Shown: positions 10,483 to 19,140, counted from the stretch's first letter. The stretch: 64,000 nt of DNA from Saccharothrix sp. NRRL B-16348 (GCF_001280085.1 NZ_LGED01000002.1:100578-164577); one strand, 5' to 3'. Notes: a model not told the origin generated them from the sequence alone. Made by a program: numbers and translations.

Positions 10483-11649
10483 TCACGCCCGGTCGGTGAG
10501 GCCGACGGCGGCGGCCACCTGGTCGGCCGCCCGCCTGACGTCCTCCTCGCCGGTCCAACGCCCGAGCGACAGGCGCAGCGCCGACGTGGCGCGCCCGGCC
10601 GGCAACCCCATCGCGGTCAGCACGGGCGAAGGGGACTCGTCGCCTTCGTGGCAGGCAGATCCGGCCGAGGCGGCCACGCCCGACAGCGCGGCCTGCAGTT
10701 CCGACGCGACCGTGCCGTCCACGCAGATGTTGAGGGTGTTGGGCAGCCGCTGCTCAGGGTGCCCGTTGAGGTGCACCCGCCCCGGCAGGCGCTGGTCCAG
10801 GTCGGCGTGCAGCTCGTCGCGCAATCTCCGCAACCGCTCCGGCTCGCCGGGCAGCGCTTCGGCGGCGAGCCGCGCGGCGACACCCATTGCCACCGCGTAC
10901 GGCACGTTCTCGGTGCCGGCGCGCAGTCCGCGTTCCTGCCCACCGCCGTGGACGACCGGCTCCAGAGCCAGCCCACGGCGGACGAACAGCGCTCCGACCC
11001 CCTTGGGCGCGTACAGCTTGTGCCCGGCGACCGTGAGCAGGTCGACCCCGAGTTCCCGCACCGAGACGGGGATCTTCCCGACCGACTGGGCGGCGTCGGT
11101 GTGGAAGACCGCACCGCCGGCGTGGGCGATCGCGGCCAGTTCCGCGACGGCCTGCACGGTTCCGGTCTCGTTGTTGGCGTGCATGATCGACACCAGCACG
11201 GTGCGCCCGGTCAGCGCCCTCCTCAGGTCGTTCGGGTCGACCAGCCCGTGGCGGTCGACCGGGAGCCGGGTCACCCGGAAACCGTGCAGGCGGACCAAAC
11301 TGTCGCACGCGGCGAGCACGGCCGGGTGCTCGGTGGCCTGCGTGATCACGTGGTCCCCTCGATCACGGCGCGCGAGCGCGGCACCGCACACCGCCAACGT
11401 GTCGCCTTCCGAGCCGCCGCCGGTGAAGACGACCTCCTCGGGCGCGCAGTCGAGCAGGTCGGCGACCTGGCCGCGCGCCGAGGCGACCGCGTCACGCGCC
11501 ACGTGCCCGAAGACGTGGCCGCTCGACGGGTTGCCGAAATGCCGGGCGAGGTACGGGAGGCATGCCTCCACCACGCGCGGGTCGACCGGTGTGGTGGCGT
11601 TGTAGTCCAGGTAGGTGACCTCGCCGTCCAGCCCGGGAGGACGGTTCAC
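10483..11649 (-). CDS. Cysteine desulfurase (NifS/IscS-type class V aminotransferase)
   Basis: Encodes about 388 residues. The start TYLDYNATTPVDPRV, the PLP-site block VFHTDAAQSVGK, the Schiff-base lysine in VAGHKLYAPKGVG and the C-terminal SAGSACHEGDESPSPVL with the mobile-loop cysteine are textbook cysteine desulfurase features. The enzyme removes sulfur from L-cysteine as an enzyme persulfide and donates it to carrier proteins, so the neighbouring DsrE- and TusA-like proteins are logical acceptors. GTG 11649 places the N-terminus close to the conserved strand; GTG 11706 is an alternative. The gene is convergent with the DsrE/SQR operon, and its own promoter is not obvious. Confidence 0.93.
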   Translation of the reverse strand: MNRPPGLDGEVTYLDYNATTPVDPRVVEACLPYLARHFGNPSSGHVFGHVARDAVASARGQVADLLDCAPEEVVFTGGGSEGDTLAVCGAALARRDRGDHVITQATEHPAVLAACDSLVRLHGFRVTRLPVDRHGLVDPNDLRRALTGRTVLVSIMHANNETGTVQAVAELAAIAHAGGAVFHTDAAQSVGKIPVSVRELGVDLLTVAGHKLYAPKGVGALFVRRGLALEPVVHGGGQERGLRAGTENVPYAVAMGVAARLAAEALPGEPERLRRLRDELHADLDQRLPGRVHLNGHPEQRLPNTLNICVDGTVASELQAALSGVAASAGSACHEGDESPSPVLTAMGLPAGRATSALRLSLGRWTGEEDVRRAADQVAAAVGLTDRA

Positions 11650-11791
11650 CTCGCGCCGCCGTTGCGGGGCCGCCTGCCGGTTTCCCGGAGGTCGGCGAAC
11701 CGGCACGACACCGAACCGGCCACCGTGAACAGTCTATTGAGGACTACCAAAACGCACCTCGACCCGTTCCGCCGTTCACCCGTTCCGCCGC

Positions 11792-11840
11792 TTGCGCGAC
11801 ACCTGACCACTCGTATACTACTCCAGGGTTCAATGGAATA
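11792..11840 (+). promoter_or_regulatory. Promoter with overlapping dyad operator, site 2
   Basis: TTGCGC (11792-11797), 16 bases, TATACT (11814-11819), then TACTCCA-N8-TGGAATA (11819-11840). Element order, spacing and flanks repeat those at 8715-8763 almost base for base. It points rightward at the acyl-CoA-dehydrogenase-like gene with a leader of about 375 bases. The non-coding stretch 11650-12213 also contains a possible 18-codon GTG reading frame at 11841-11897 and a second promoter at 11943; otherwise nothing else is recognised in it. Confidence 0.72.
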
Positions 11841-11942
11841 GTGGGCTTCAAGGTCGCCCTGTGTCGCGAGACATCGGGTCGTGCGACCGAGGGATGAATT
11901 CAGACCGCACGACCGCGGCCGGATAACGCCCCACAAGGACGA

Positions 11943-11972
11943 TTGACAGGCCCTTGACGCCATCCATAGCCT
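11943..11972 (+). promoter_or_regulatory. Second, sigma-70-like promoter upstream of the ACAD gene
   Basis: A perfect TTGACA at 11943-11948 is followed after 18 bases by TAGCCT (11967-11972, TAnnnT type). It lies 240 bases before the start of the acyl-CoA-dehydrogenase-like gene and has no dyad overlap, so it may provide constitutive expression alongside the regulated upstream promoter. Confidence 0.45.
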
Positions 11973-12213
11973 GACCAAAAGGACAAAGGCGCGTGTTGTC
12001 CTGACACAAGGGGGTCTCGACCACATCGGCGCATTCGACCTCGCCGATTGCGGACATTTGTCGCGGTAGCCGAAAGCCGGGCCGACAGAAACCCGGCGTC
12101 GACTCGTGCGCACATTCGTGGATCACCTCGGAACTCAACGTCGAAGCCACTGCGGACAAATCCTGGTGGCGTGACGATCGCGCCTTCGACCAGGAATCGC
12201 GGAGGTACCGAGA

Positions 12214-13344
12214 ATGACCACCGGAACCCACATCGGCGATCTCATCCCGATCATCGAGGACACGGTCGCGCCCAACGCCGCCGACGTCGACGCGACCGGC
12301 GCTTTTCCGCGCGCGGCCGTCAAAGCGCTCGGCGAAGCCGGTTTGCTCGGTTTGACCAGCGCCACCGAGGTCGGTGGCAGGGGCCAGGGCTTGCGCGCCT
12401 CCGCCGAGGTGGTGGAGCACATCGCCCGCGCCTGCGGCTCCACCGCGATGGTGGTCTGCATGCACTACGCGGGCACGGCGGTCATCGAGGCGTTCGGCCC
12501 GAGGGACACGCGGGAGGCCATCGCCCGCGGCCAGCACCTGACCACCCTCGCCTTCTCCGAAGCCGGTTCGCGCAGCCACTTCTGGGCGCCCATGTCCACC
12601 GCCACCGCGGCGTCCGACGGCCGCGTGCTGCTCGACGCCCGCAAGAGCTGGGTGACCTCCGCCGGCGAGGCGGACTCCTACGTCTGGTCGAGCAAGCCGG
12701 TGGCGGCCGAAGGGCCCAGCACGTTGTGGCTGGTCCCCGCGGCGGCGGGCGGGCTGGACGCCAGCGGCCGTTTTGACGGGTTCGGCCTGCGCGGCAACGC
12801 GTCCAGGCCCGTCTCCGCCACGGACGTCCTCGTCGACCGCACGGCCCTGCTCGGCGTGGACGGCAAGGGCGACGAGATCATGTTGAGCATCGTCCTCGCC
12901 CACTTCCAGGTCATGAGCGCGGCCGTCTCGCTCGGCCTCGCGGAATCCGCGATCGCGAAGGCGGTCGAGCACGTCACGACCGCGCGGTTCGAGCACCTCG
13001 ACCGCCGCTTGGCCGACCTGCCGGTCAACCGGGCCAACATCGCGAAGATGCGGTTGCTCGCCGACCAGGCCCACGCCCTGCTCGGCGACACGGTGCAGGC
13101 CATCGAGACCGGGCGACCGGACGCGACGCTGCGGGTGCTGGAGGTCAAGGCGGCCGCGTCGGAGGCCGCCATCGCCGTCACCGACATCGCCATGCGCGTG
13201 TGCGGTGGCGCCGCGTTCCGCAAGGAAGGCGGGCTCGAGCGCTACTTCCGCGACGCCCGTGCCGCGACCGTCATGGCGCCCACCACGGACGCCATCCACG
13301 ACTTCATCGGCCGTGCCGTGTGCGGCATGCCGCTGTTCGACTAG
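12214..13344 (+). CDS. Acyl-CoA dehydrogenase-fold flavoprotein
   Basis: Encodes 376 residues of the acyl-CoA dehydrogenase superfamily: helical N-terminal domain, beta domain with the flavin-binding region LTTLAFSEAGSRSHFW and KSWVTSAGEADSY, and helical C-terminal domain ending in RVCGGAAFRKEGGLERYFRDARAATVM. The catalytic base position of true acyl-CoA dehydrogenases is not clearly a Glu. Relatives in sulfur loci (SfnB/DszC type) are flavin-dependent monooxygenases, so oxidation of an organosulfur compound is a reasonable alternative to fatty-acid oxidation, inferred from the dyad-linked sulfur neighbours. GGAGG lies eight bases before the ATG. Confidence 0.85.
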   Translation: MTTGTHIGDLIPIIEDTVAPNAADVDATGAFPRAAVKALGEAGLLGLTSATEVGGRGQGLRASAEVVEHIARACGSTAMVVCMHYAGTAVIEAFGPRDTREAIARGQHLTTLAFSEAGSRSHFWAPMSTATAASDGRVLLDARKSWVTSAGEADSYVWSSKPVAAEGPSTLWLVPAAAGGLDASGRFDGFGLRGNASRPVSATDVLVDRTALLGVDGKGDEIMLSIVLAHFQVMSAAVSLGLAESAIAKAVEHVTTARFEHLDRRLADLPVNRANIAKMRLLADQAHALLGDTVQAIETGRPDATLRVLEVKAAASEAAIAVTDIAMRVCGGAAFRKEGGLERYFRDARAATVMAPTTDAIHDFIGRAVCGMPLFD

Positions 13345-13401
13345 CGCAGGACGCCGACGGCCGGGCCGACCACCGCGGTGGCAGTCCGGCCGCCGGCGCG
13401 G

Positions 13402-14667
13402 TCACGTGCGGCGGTCCGGCAGGTGGGTCTCGTACATGCGCACCGCGACGACCACACCGGACGCGGCGGTGATCGCGGCGACCACCCACACGGCGGCCCG
13501 CACGCCGGCCAGGTCGGCGACCACACCCGACAGCAGGGCGCCGACGGCGAACCCGCCGTCACGCCAGAGCCGGTAGACCCCGACCGCGCGTGCCCGCCAG
13601 GACGGGTGCGCGACGTCCCCGATGGCGGCCAGCAGCGTCGGGTAGACCATCGCGGTGCCCGCGCCCAACAGCACGGCGGCGACCGCCCAGGCGGTGAACG
13701 TGTCGGCCACGGCCGTCAGCGCCAGCGCCGCGGCCTGCGTGATCATCCCAGTCGTGATCAGGCCCTTGCGCCCCCACCGGTCCGACAGCGGCCCGGTGAG
13801 GAGTTGCCCGACGGCCCACACGCCGGGGTAGAGCGCGGCCAGGACACCGATCCGTGAGACGGACAGCCCGGCGGTGGCGAACAGGATCGGGAACAGGCCC
13901 CAGGCCAGGCCGTCGTTGAGGTTGTTGACCAGGCCGGCCTGGCTGGTCGCGGACAGCGCGGGTTCACGCAGGCTGGTGTGGGCGAAGACCTGCCGGTCGG
14001 TGAGGTCGGCGTGCAGGTGGTCGTGGCGCCCGTCGGCGCGGGCCGCGTGGCGGGACGCTTCGAACCGGGCGTGGTCGCGCGTCTCCCGCACCAGGAACAG
14101 CGACAGGCCCAGCCCCAGGGCGGCGTAGGACAGACCGAGCAGGAACGGCGCGGGCCGCAACCCGTAGCGGACGGCGAGGTAACCGGTGGCGGCGGCGGTG
14201 ACGGCGACCGCCAGGTACCCGGCGGCCTCGTTCAAGCCCATCGCGAGCCCGCGGCGGGAGGGACCCGCGAGGTCGATCTTCATGATCACCGTGGTGGACC
14301 AGGTCAGCCCCTGGTTGACGCCGAGCAGCACGTTGGCCGCGACGACCCAGCCCCACGACGGCGCCCAGATGAGCACCAGCGGCACCGGGATCGCGAACAG
14401 CCACCCGATCAGGAGCACCGGCTTGCGGCCGTACCGGTCGGAGAACGTGCCCGCGAAGTAGTTCGTCACGGCCTTGGTCAGCCCGAACGCCAGCACGTAC
14501 GTCAGCAGGAACGTGTAGCCGGTCAGGTGGAAGACCTGCTCCGCCAGCGGCGACAGCACCGTGCGCTCCTGCCCGAGCACACCGCCGACCAGCGCGTTGA
14601 CCGCGACCAGGAGGGTGAACTGGGCGAGGTTCGCGCGGATGCCCAGGCGGAGGTCCGCCGAGCTCAT
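13402..14667 (-). CDS. MFS transporter, 12-TM type
   Basis: Encodes 421 residues with twelve predicted membrane segments. The loop 2-3 signature is FSDRYGRKPVLLIGW, its counterpart in the second half is PLSDRWGRKGLITTG, and a central polar loop rich in His/Asp/Arg (HAARADGRHDHLHADLTDRQ) separates the halves. The His/Asp-rich loop could bind a metal, but this is untested. It is likely an exporter of a small solute. It is preceded by the site-3 dyad and promoter, placing it in the same putative sulfur regulon. Convergent with the ACAD gene. Confidence 0.88.
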   Translation of the reverse strand: MSSADLRLGIRANLAQFTLLVAVNALVGGVLGQERTVLSPLAEQVFHLTGYTFLLTYVLAFGLTKAVTNYFAGTFSDRYGRKPVLLIGWLFAIPVPLVLIWAPSWGWVVAANVLLGVNQGLTWSTTVIMKIDLAGPSRRGLAMGLNEAAGYLAVAVTAAATGYLAVRYGLRPAPFLLGLSYAALGLGLSLFLVRETRDHARFEASRHAARADGRHDHLHADLTDRQVFAHTSLREPALSATSQAGLVNNLNDGLAWGLFPILFATAGLSVSRIGVLAALYPGVWAVGQLLTGPLSDRWGRKGLITTGMITQAAALALTAVADTFTAWAVAAVLLGAGTAMVYPTLLAAIGDVAHPSWRARAVGVYRLWRDGGFAVGALLSGVVADLAGVRAAVWVVAAITAASGVVVAVRMYETHLPDRRT

Positions 14668-14811
14668 GCGCCCGTTCCCGACGCGGGGCCGGTGGCCGCC
14701 ACCCGGCCTCGTGGACCCGGTCGATCGTCGACGAGCGGAACCACGTCGGCCGCGTCCACGGCACCTCCTCGCCTCCCGCAGTGGACGATCACCACTGCCA
14801 GGCGATGTTCT

Positions 14812-14840
14812 ACCCTATTCCAAAGAGGAATGGATAACCA
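14812..14840 (-). promoter_or_regulatory. Promoter with internal dyad operator, site 3 (MFS gene)
   Basis: Read on the minus strand, TGGTTA (14835-14840) and TAGGGT (14812-14817) are separated by 17 bases. Between and overlapping them lies the dyad TATTCCA-N8-TGGATAA (14816-14837 on the plus strand), the same TCCA-N8-TGGA core as sites 1 and 2. The MFS start codon is about 145 bases downstream. The promoter hexamers are weak matches; the dyad is the stronger signal. Confidence 0.6.
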
Positions 14841-14887
14841 GGGTGGCGGAGGTGTGCGGGCGGCCGAGGCTCGACCACCCGCCTGCG

Positions 14888-16082
14888 CTACATGAAGTTG
14901 CGGGTGTGCAGTGCGGACAGGTCGGCCGCCTCGTCACCGGGGAAGCCCAGGTGGACCAGGCGCCGCCGGCGGCCGTCGTCCATCTCGGACTGCAGTTTCA
15001 TCACCGCGTCGTAGCCCTTGCCGATGGCCTGCGGTGTCCACTCGCCGGCAGCGAGGATCACCAGCGAGTCGAACACGTCCTGGTTCAGCCCGGACGTGTC
15101 GACCAGCGCGCTGTAGCGGCGCTCGACGGCCGCCCGCAACCGCGAGCGCAACGAGGGGTCGAGCTCGGCCTGGTGCTGCAGGTGCGCGACCCCGAACGCC
15201 ACGTGCCGCGCCTCGTCCCGGCGGGCCAGTCGGGTGACCTGGCGGGTGACCGGGTCCGGCGCGTTCTTGTCCAGGAACTCCAACAGGTTCAGGAAGCTGC
15301 CCTCGCCCAGCACCGACAGCAGGAACGAGGCCATGGAGAAGTCCGCCTCGCCGAGCAGCGTGGCCAGCGACTCGCGACCGCTGACCGACGAGGTGCCCAT
15401 CTCCCCGCGCCGCAGCAACGCGCGGCGGGTGAACACCTCCATGTGCCGCGCCTCGTCGGCCGCCTGCACGGCGAGCAGTTGCAGGACCTCACGGAAGTGC
15501 GGGTGGATGCGGGCCAGCAGCTGCGCCGGGATGACCAGCGCGGCCTGCTCGTTCTCGATGAGGTAGGTCATGACCTGGACGACCGCGGTCTCGATCTCGT
15601 CCGGGAGGGTGAAGTCCGCGTTCCACTGCACCTCGGTGTCCGGGTTCCACTGCGCCGAGGCCGCGTGGCTGTAGAGGGACGGTGCGATCTCGGCCCACAC
15701 GAGGTCGCGATGGGTGATGTCGAAGGGCGTCCGGGGTCCGCCGCTCTCGATGAGCGCGCCGCGCGCGGCCAGGCCCCAGTCCGAGGGCGGGTGGTCCACG
15801 ATGCCGTCCACGCCGGGGCCGCCCGCCCGCCCACCGGTCGAGGTCCGCCTGTCCGCGGACGACCCACGCCCGGACGCCGAGATCGGTGTCCGGGGCACGG
15901 CGGGCCCGATGGCCGTTCTGCCGGCACCACGCCTCCAGGTGCACGACCAGCGCCGGGTCGCCGCCCGTGACGCCGAGTTCCTGACCCGGCCGGAGGTCCT
16001 TGAGGCCTTGCTGCACCAGCAGGTGCGCGCCGCGCTCGAAACCGAGGTCACCGAGGTCGACCATGCCCGCCGGGGTCGTCAC
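14888..16082 (-). CDS. TusA-like/di-iron ferritin-like fusion, frameshifted
   Basis: A GTG at 16082 overlaps the stop of the PhnD-like gene (GTGA overlap), giving translational coupling. The first 85 or so residues resemble a TusA-like fold (RPGQELGVTGGDPALVVHL, then EAWCRQNGHRA) but lack the CPxP cysteine of sulfur-carrier TusA. The remaining about 310 residues are a helical di-iron domain with two EARH motifs (AADEARHMEVF and RRDEARHVAFG) and additional glutamates. The frames do not join: within 15821-15832 three GCCC/GGGC units are present, and removing one unit restores a continuous protein reading DRWAGGPGVDGIVDHPP. The product may oxidise a sulfur substrate. Truly broken, phase-variable or a sequencing error cannot be decided here. 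Confidence 0.7.
15821..15832. repeat. Tetranucleotide repeat (GCCC)3 at the frameshift point
   Basis: Three tandem GCCC units (GGGC on the coding strand) sit exactly where the TusA-like frame and the ferritin-like frame part. A four-base unit changes the frame by one, so two units give an intact fusion and three give a break. This is the kind of tract prone to slippage in replication or in sequencing. Confidence 0.8.
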
Positions 16083-16930
16083 GGCCGGTACTCCCCTGTC
16101 GTGACGCGCCCGTCGGCGTCGTAGAAGCCCTCCTCGTCCACCGCTGCGTCCAACAGCGAGTAGCCGGTGGAGCGGCCTTCCTGCCACATGGTCAGGCCTT
16201 CCAGGTCGAGCAGCGGGCGGACCTCCGGATCGGCGTAGGACATCGACAGCAGCAGCTCACCGAACCTGCCGACGAGGTCCTGCGGCGCGGTGTCGACGAC
16301 GGTCATGTTGCAGTGGTCGTATGCGGGGGTCTGGGCGAGCACCCTCGTGCGGCCGGACGGCAGCGTGCCCTCGCGGGAGAACTGGAGGTGGTTGACGTCG
16401 ATGATGGCCGCCGCCGCGACCTCGCCCGCGAGCAGCGCCCGCGCCGCGTCGCGCTCGCCGCCGATGTGATCGCCGTGCAGGCCGACGCCGACGTCGAACC
16501 GCTTGACGGTCACGTTCTCCCCCGGCGTGAGACCGGCTTCGCGCAGGAACGACCGCGGCACCAGGGTGGCCTGCGGCGAGTCCACCGCGCCCAGGCCCAC
16601 GGTCTGGTCCTTGAGGTCGGACACCTTCTCGAACGTCGAATCGCCGCGCACCAGGATGACGGAGTGCAGGTCGCGGTCGGTGTCCCGCATGACGAGCGGG
16701 CGGATACCGCGGCCGGCCGCCTTCGCCAGCCGCTCCGCCCGCAACCAGGCCAACGGCGAGTTCCAGGCGGCGTGGAGCCTACCCGCGACCAGGTCTTCGA
16801 CCTGGCGTTCGTAGTGGGAGTAGAGGACGAAGTCGAACGGAAGACCCCGCGCTCGCAGCCAGGAGCGGAATCCGCCCCAGATCGTCACGACCTTCGGGTC
16901 GTACGCGACAGCGCCCATCAACAAAGTCAT
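16079..16930 (-). CDS. PhnD/SsuA-superfamily ligand-binding protein without signal peptide
   Basis: Encodes 283 residues with the periplasmic-binding-protein type 2 fold typical of PhnD-like proteins: MGAVAYDPKVVTIWGGF at the start, HAAWNSPLAWLRAE as the ligand-hinge motif, DLKDQTVGLGAVDSPQATLV as the inter-domain strand, and a C-terminal half with GGERDAARALLAGEV. Unlike transporter-associated PhnD proteins it lacks a signal peptide or lipobox and has no permease next to it, so a cytoplasmic role such as sensor or ligand carrier is inferred. ATG 16930 has AGGAGG eight bases upstream. It is the first gene of a two-gene unit with the TusA/ferritin-like fusion. Confidence 0.8.
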   Translation of the reverse strand: MTLLMGAVAYDPKVVTIWGGFRSWLRARGLPFDFVLYSHYERQVEDLVAGRLHAAWNSPLAWLRAERLAKAAGRGIRPLVMRDTDRDLHSVILVRGDSTFEKVSDLKDQTVGLGAVDSPQATLVPRSFLREAGLTPGENVTVKRFDVGVGLHGDHIGGERDAARALLAGEVAAAAIIDVNHLQFSREGTLPSGRTRVLAQTPAYDHCNMTVVDTAPQDLVGRFGELLLSMSYADPEVRPLLDLEGLTMWQEGRSTGYSLLDAAVDEEGFYDADGRVTTGEYRP

Positions 16931-17135
16931 CGCGGTGGCCTCCTCGACTATCGACGGCAGGTGCTCCGGGAACAGCGAAGACCGAGGCATCACGGAATGC
17001 GGCTCCACCGCACGGCCGCGAGGCGGGCAGAAGATCGCGATGTCCGACGAGTCGCCGGTAAGTCACCGATCACCGCATTTCTGCGGTCGGGTCGTCGGAC
17101 GTTGCCAAGGCACCACTCGATTCCCCCGGAACCGC

Positions 17136-17157
17136 TGTTCCAGCAATCAATGGATCA
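17136..17157. promoter_or_regulatory. Dyad operator, site 4, upstream of the PhnD-like/ferritin unit
   Basis: TGTTCCA-N8-TGGATCA shares the TCCA-N8-TGGA core with sites 1-3 and lies about 210 bases upstream of the PhnD-like start at 16930. The promoter hexamers around it are not clear, so this is the weakest of the four sites. The rest of the 675-base gap 16931-17605 contains a separate rightward promoter region (17485-17511) and no convincing gene. Confidence 0.5.
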
Positions 17158-17484
17158 TTGGCAGAATATCCACGGGGTCCCACCGTGTCCAGGGTCGGAA
17201 ATTGCCGCGAATTACACCCGACCAGGAACGCGGAACCTCGAGAGCCGATATTCGCGACACCCAGGGCGAGCGCCGTGATCACCCAGGACAGCCACCTCAG
17301 ACTAACTTCAGAGTCAAGTAGTGACTGGGAGAACCGCCGCCACCCGATCGAGCTGCGGACCCACCACCGGACGCACGCGCACACCGTGTAACCACCTTTG
17401 CGGAGGCGGTACCGCCACCAGCTAGGCCGTACGCGTGAAGCGCGCCACTCGAACTTGTGGCCCGTCGTCGCACACTGCTACAAC

Positions 17485-17511
17485 TTACAGACTGCTTACC
17501 TTTTATATACT
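17485..17511 (+). promoter_or_regulatory. Candidate promoter of the haloperoxidase-like gene
   Basis: TTACAG (17485-17490) and TATACT (17506-17511) are separated by 15 bases within an AT-rich patch that stands out from the high-GC background, about 95 bases before the ATG at 17606. Confidence 0.4.
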
Positions 17512-17605
17512 CACTTGACGGTCCGCTGCCGTTCCCCCTCGGGCTTCCACCGGCTCCAGCGCGACGCAGTCGATCACCCCACACCGCCTACCTCCGGAGC
17601 GGAAG

Positions 17606-19105
17606 ATGAGATCCCGATCAACCAGATCGCGCCCCGTCGTCTCGGTGGCGTTAGCCTCCGTGCTCGCCGTGGCACTGCCCCTCGCCCCCGCGGCCGCCGA
17701 CACACCACCGAGCGCGCAGGGCCTCCAGCCCCCGAACGTCGTCATCCAGTGGAGCAACGCCGGGATGTCGGCCATCACCAAGTCCACCATGGGGCCGCCG
17801 ATGGTCGCCCGCGCGTACGCCGTGCTGCACACCTGCATCTACGACGCCTGGGCCGCCTACGACTCCCGCGCCGCCGGGACGATGTTCGGCAACGGGCTGC
17901 GCCGCCCCGAGGGCGAGCGCACGGCGGCGAACAAGGACGAGGCGATCAGCCACGCCGCCTACACCGCCGCGCTCGACCTGTGGCCCGAGTACAAGTCCGA
18001 CTTCGACGCGCTGATGGCCGCGCTGGGCTACCGGCTCACGTCGTCCACGATCCCGGCGTGGATCGGCAGGCGGGCGTGCGGCGCGGTGCTCGACTACCGC
18101 CACCGCGACGGCTCCAACCAACTGGGCGACATCGCGCCGGGTGCCTACTCCGACTACACCGGCTACGCGCCGGTGAACCTGCCGATGGACATCGCCGAAC
18201 CCCTGGCGGTCCACACCGTGAAGAACCCCGACCGCTGGCAGCCCCTCAGCTACCGGGTCGGCGACCAGGTGATCACGCAGAGCGGCGTGGGGCCGCAGTG
18301 GCGGCACGTGACGCCGTTCGCCATGAGCTCGTGGGACCAGTTCACCGCCGGCCTGGCGCAACCGGCGCGCCACGGCACGGTCCGCTTCGAGCAGCAGGCG
18401 CAGCAGCTGATCGACTACGGGGCGAACCTCAACGACCGGCGCAAGGTGGTGACCGAGTACTGGGCGGACGACTTCCCGGGCACGCCGCGGCCACCGGGGC
18501 GCTGGCTGATCGTCGGGCAGTACGTCTCGACGCGGGACGCGCACACCGTCGACCAGGACGCGAAGATGCTCTTCGCCGTCGCCAACGCCATCTTCGACGC
18601 GAGCATCGCGTGCTGGGGGATCAAGTACACCTACGACTCGGTCCGGCCGATCACCGCGATCCGGTACCTCAACCGGAACAAGCAGATCCCCTCGTGGTCG
18701 CGGGCGGGCACCGGGCCGCGGTTGATCCCCGGCGACACGTGGCTGCCCTACCAACCCGACTTCCTGATGACGCCGTCGTTCGGCGACTTCGTGTCCGGGC
18801 ACAGCACGTTCGGCGCCGCGGCCGCCGAGGTCCTGAAGAACTTCACGGGCAGCGACGCCTACGGCGAGACCCTCGTCTACCCGGCGGGGTCCTCCAAGGT
18901 CGAACCGGGCCTGACGCCGGCTCGCCCCATCACCCTGAGCTGGTCGACGTTCACCGAAGCCGAGGCGGAGAACGGCATCTCCCGCCTCTACGGGGGAATC
19001 CACTTCCACGACGCCAACCAGAACGGCCGGGTCCTGGGGCGCCAGGTCGGCACGCACGCGTGGGCCAAGGCGGCGCGGTACTTCGACGGGTTCCCGTCCC
19101 CCTGA
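17606..19105 (+). CDS. Secreted vanadium-dependent haloperoxidase-like (PAP2-superfamily) protein
   Basis: Encodes 499 residues starting with a Sec-type signal peptide (VSVALASVLAVALPLAPAAA). The C-terminal half has the phosphate/vanadate-binding motifs of the PAP2/vanadium haloperoxidase superfamily: YDSVRPITAIRY, DFVSGHSTFGAAAAE and ISRLYGGIHFHDANQ. The Lys/Arg, Ser-Gly-His and Arg-His positions expected for binding oxyanion are present. It could halogenate, peroxidise or act as an acid phosphatase outside the membrane; sequence alone does not separate these. It precedes a PhnCDE-like importer in convergent orientation, which leaves a phosphatase role plausible. The CCGGAGCGGAAG stretch before the ATG provides the ribosome-binding site. 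Confidence 0.85.
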   Translation: MRSRSTRSRPVVSVALASVLAVALPLAPAAADTPPSAQGLQPPNVVIQWSNAGMSAITKSTMGPPMVARAYAVLHTCIYDAWAAYDSRAAGTMFGNGLRRPEGERTAANKDEAISHAAYTAALDLWPEYKSDFDALMAALGYRLTSSTIPAWIGRRACGAVLDYRHRDGSNQLGDIAPGAYSDYTGYAPVNLPMDIAEPLAVHTVKNPDRWQPLSYRVGDQVITQSGVGPQWRHVTPFAMSSWDQFTAGLAQPARHGTVRFEQQAQQLIDYGANLNDRRKVVTEYWADDFPGTPRPPGRWLIVGQYVSTRDAHTVDQDAKMLFAVANAIFDASIACWGIKYTYDSVRPITAIRYLNRNKQIPSWSRAGTGPRLIPGDTWLPYQPDFLMTPSFGDFVSGHSTFGAAAAEVLKNFTGSDAYGETLVYPAGSSKVEPGLTPARPITLSWSTFTEAEAENGISRLYGGIHFHDANQNGRVLGRQVGTHAWAKAARYFDGFPSP

Positions 19106-19113
19106 CTTCCACG

Positions 19114-19140
19114 ACCCGGCGCCGCACTTCGGCGCCGGGT
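19114..19140. terminator. Bidirectional hairpin, 11-bp perfect stem
   Basis: ACCCGGCGCCG (19114-19124), loop CACTT, CGGCGCCGGGT (19130-19140). It starts nine bases after the haloperoxidase stop and reaches the stop codon of the convergent permease gene. Confidence 0.8.

Noticed and set aside
17158..17391. Small open frames between the PhnD-like and haloperoxidase genes
   Set aside because: No ribosome-binding site at a sensible distance, no recognisable motif and overlapping frames on both strands.
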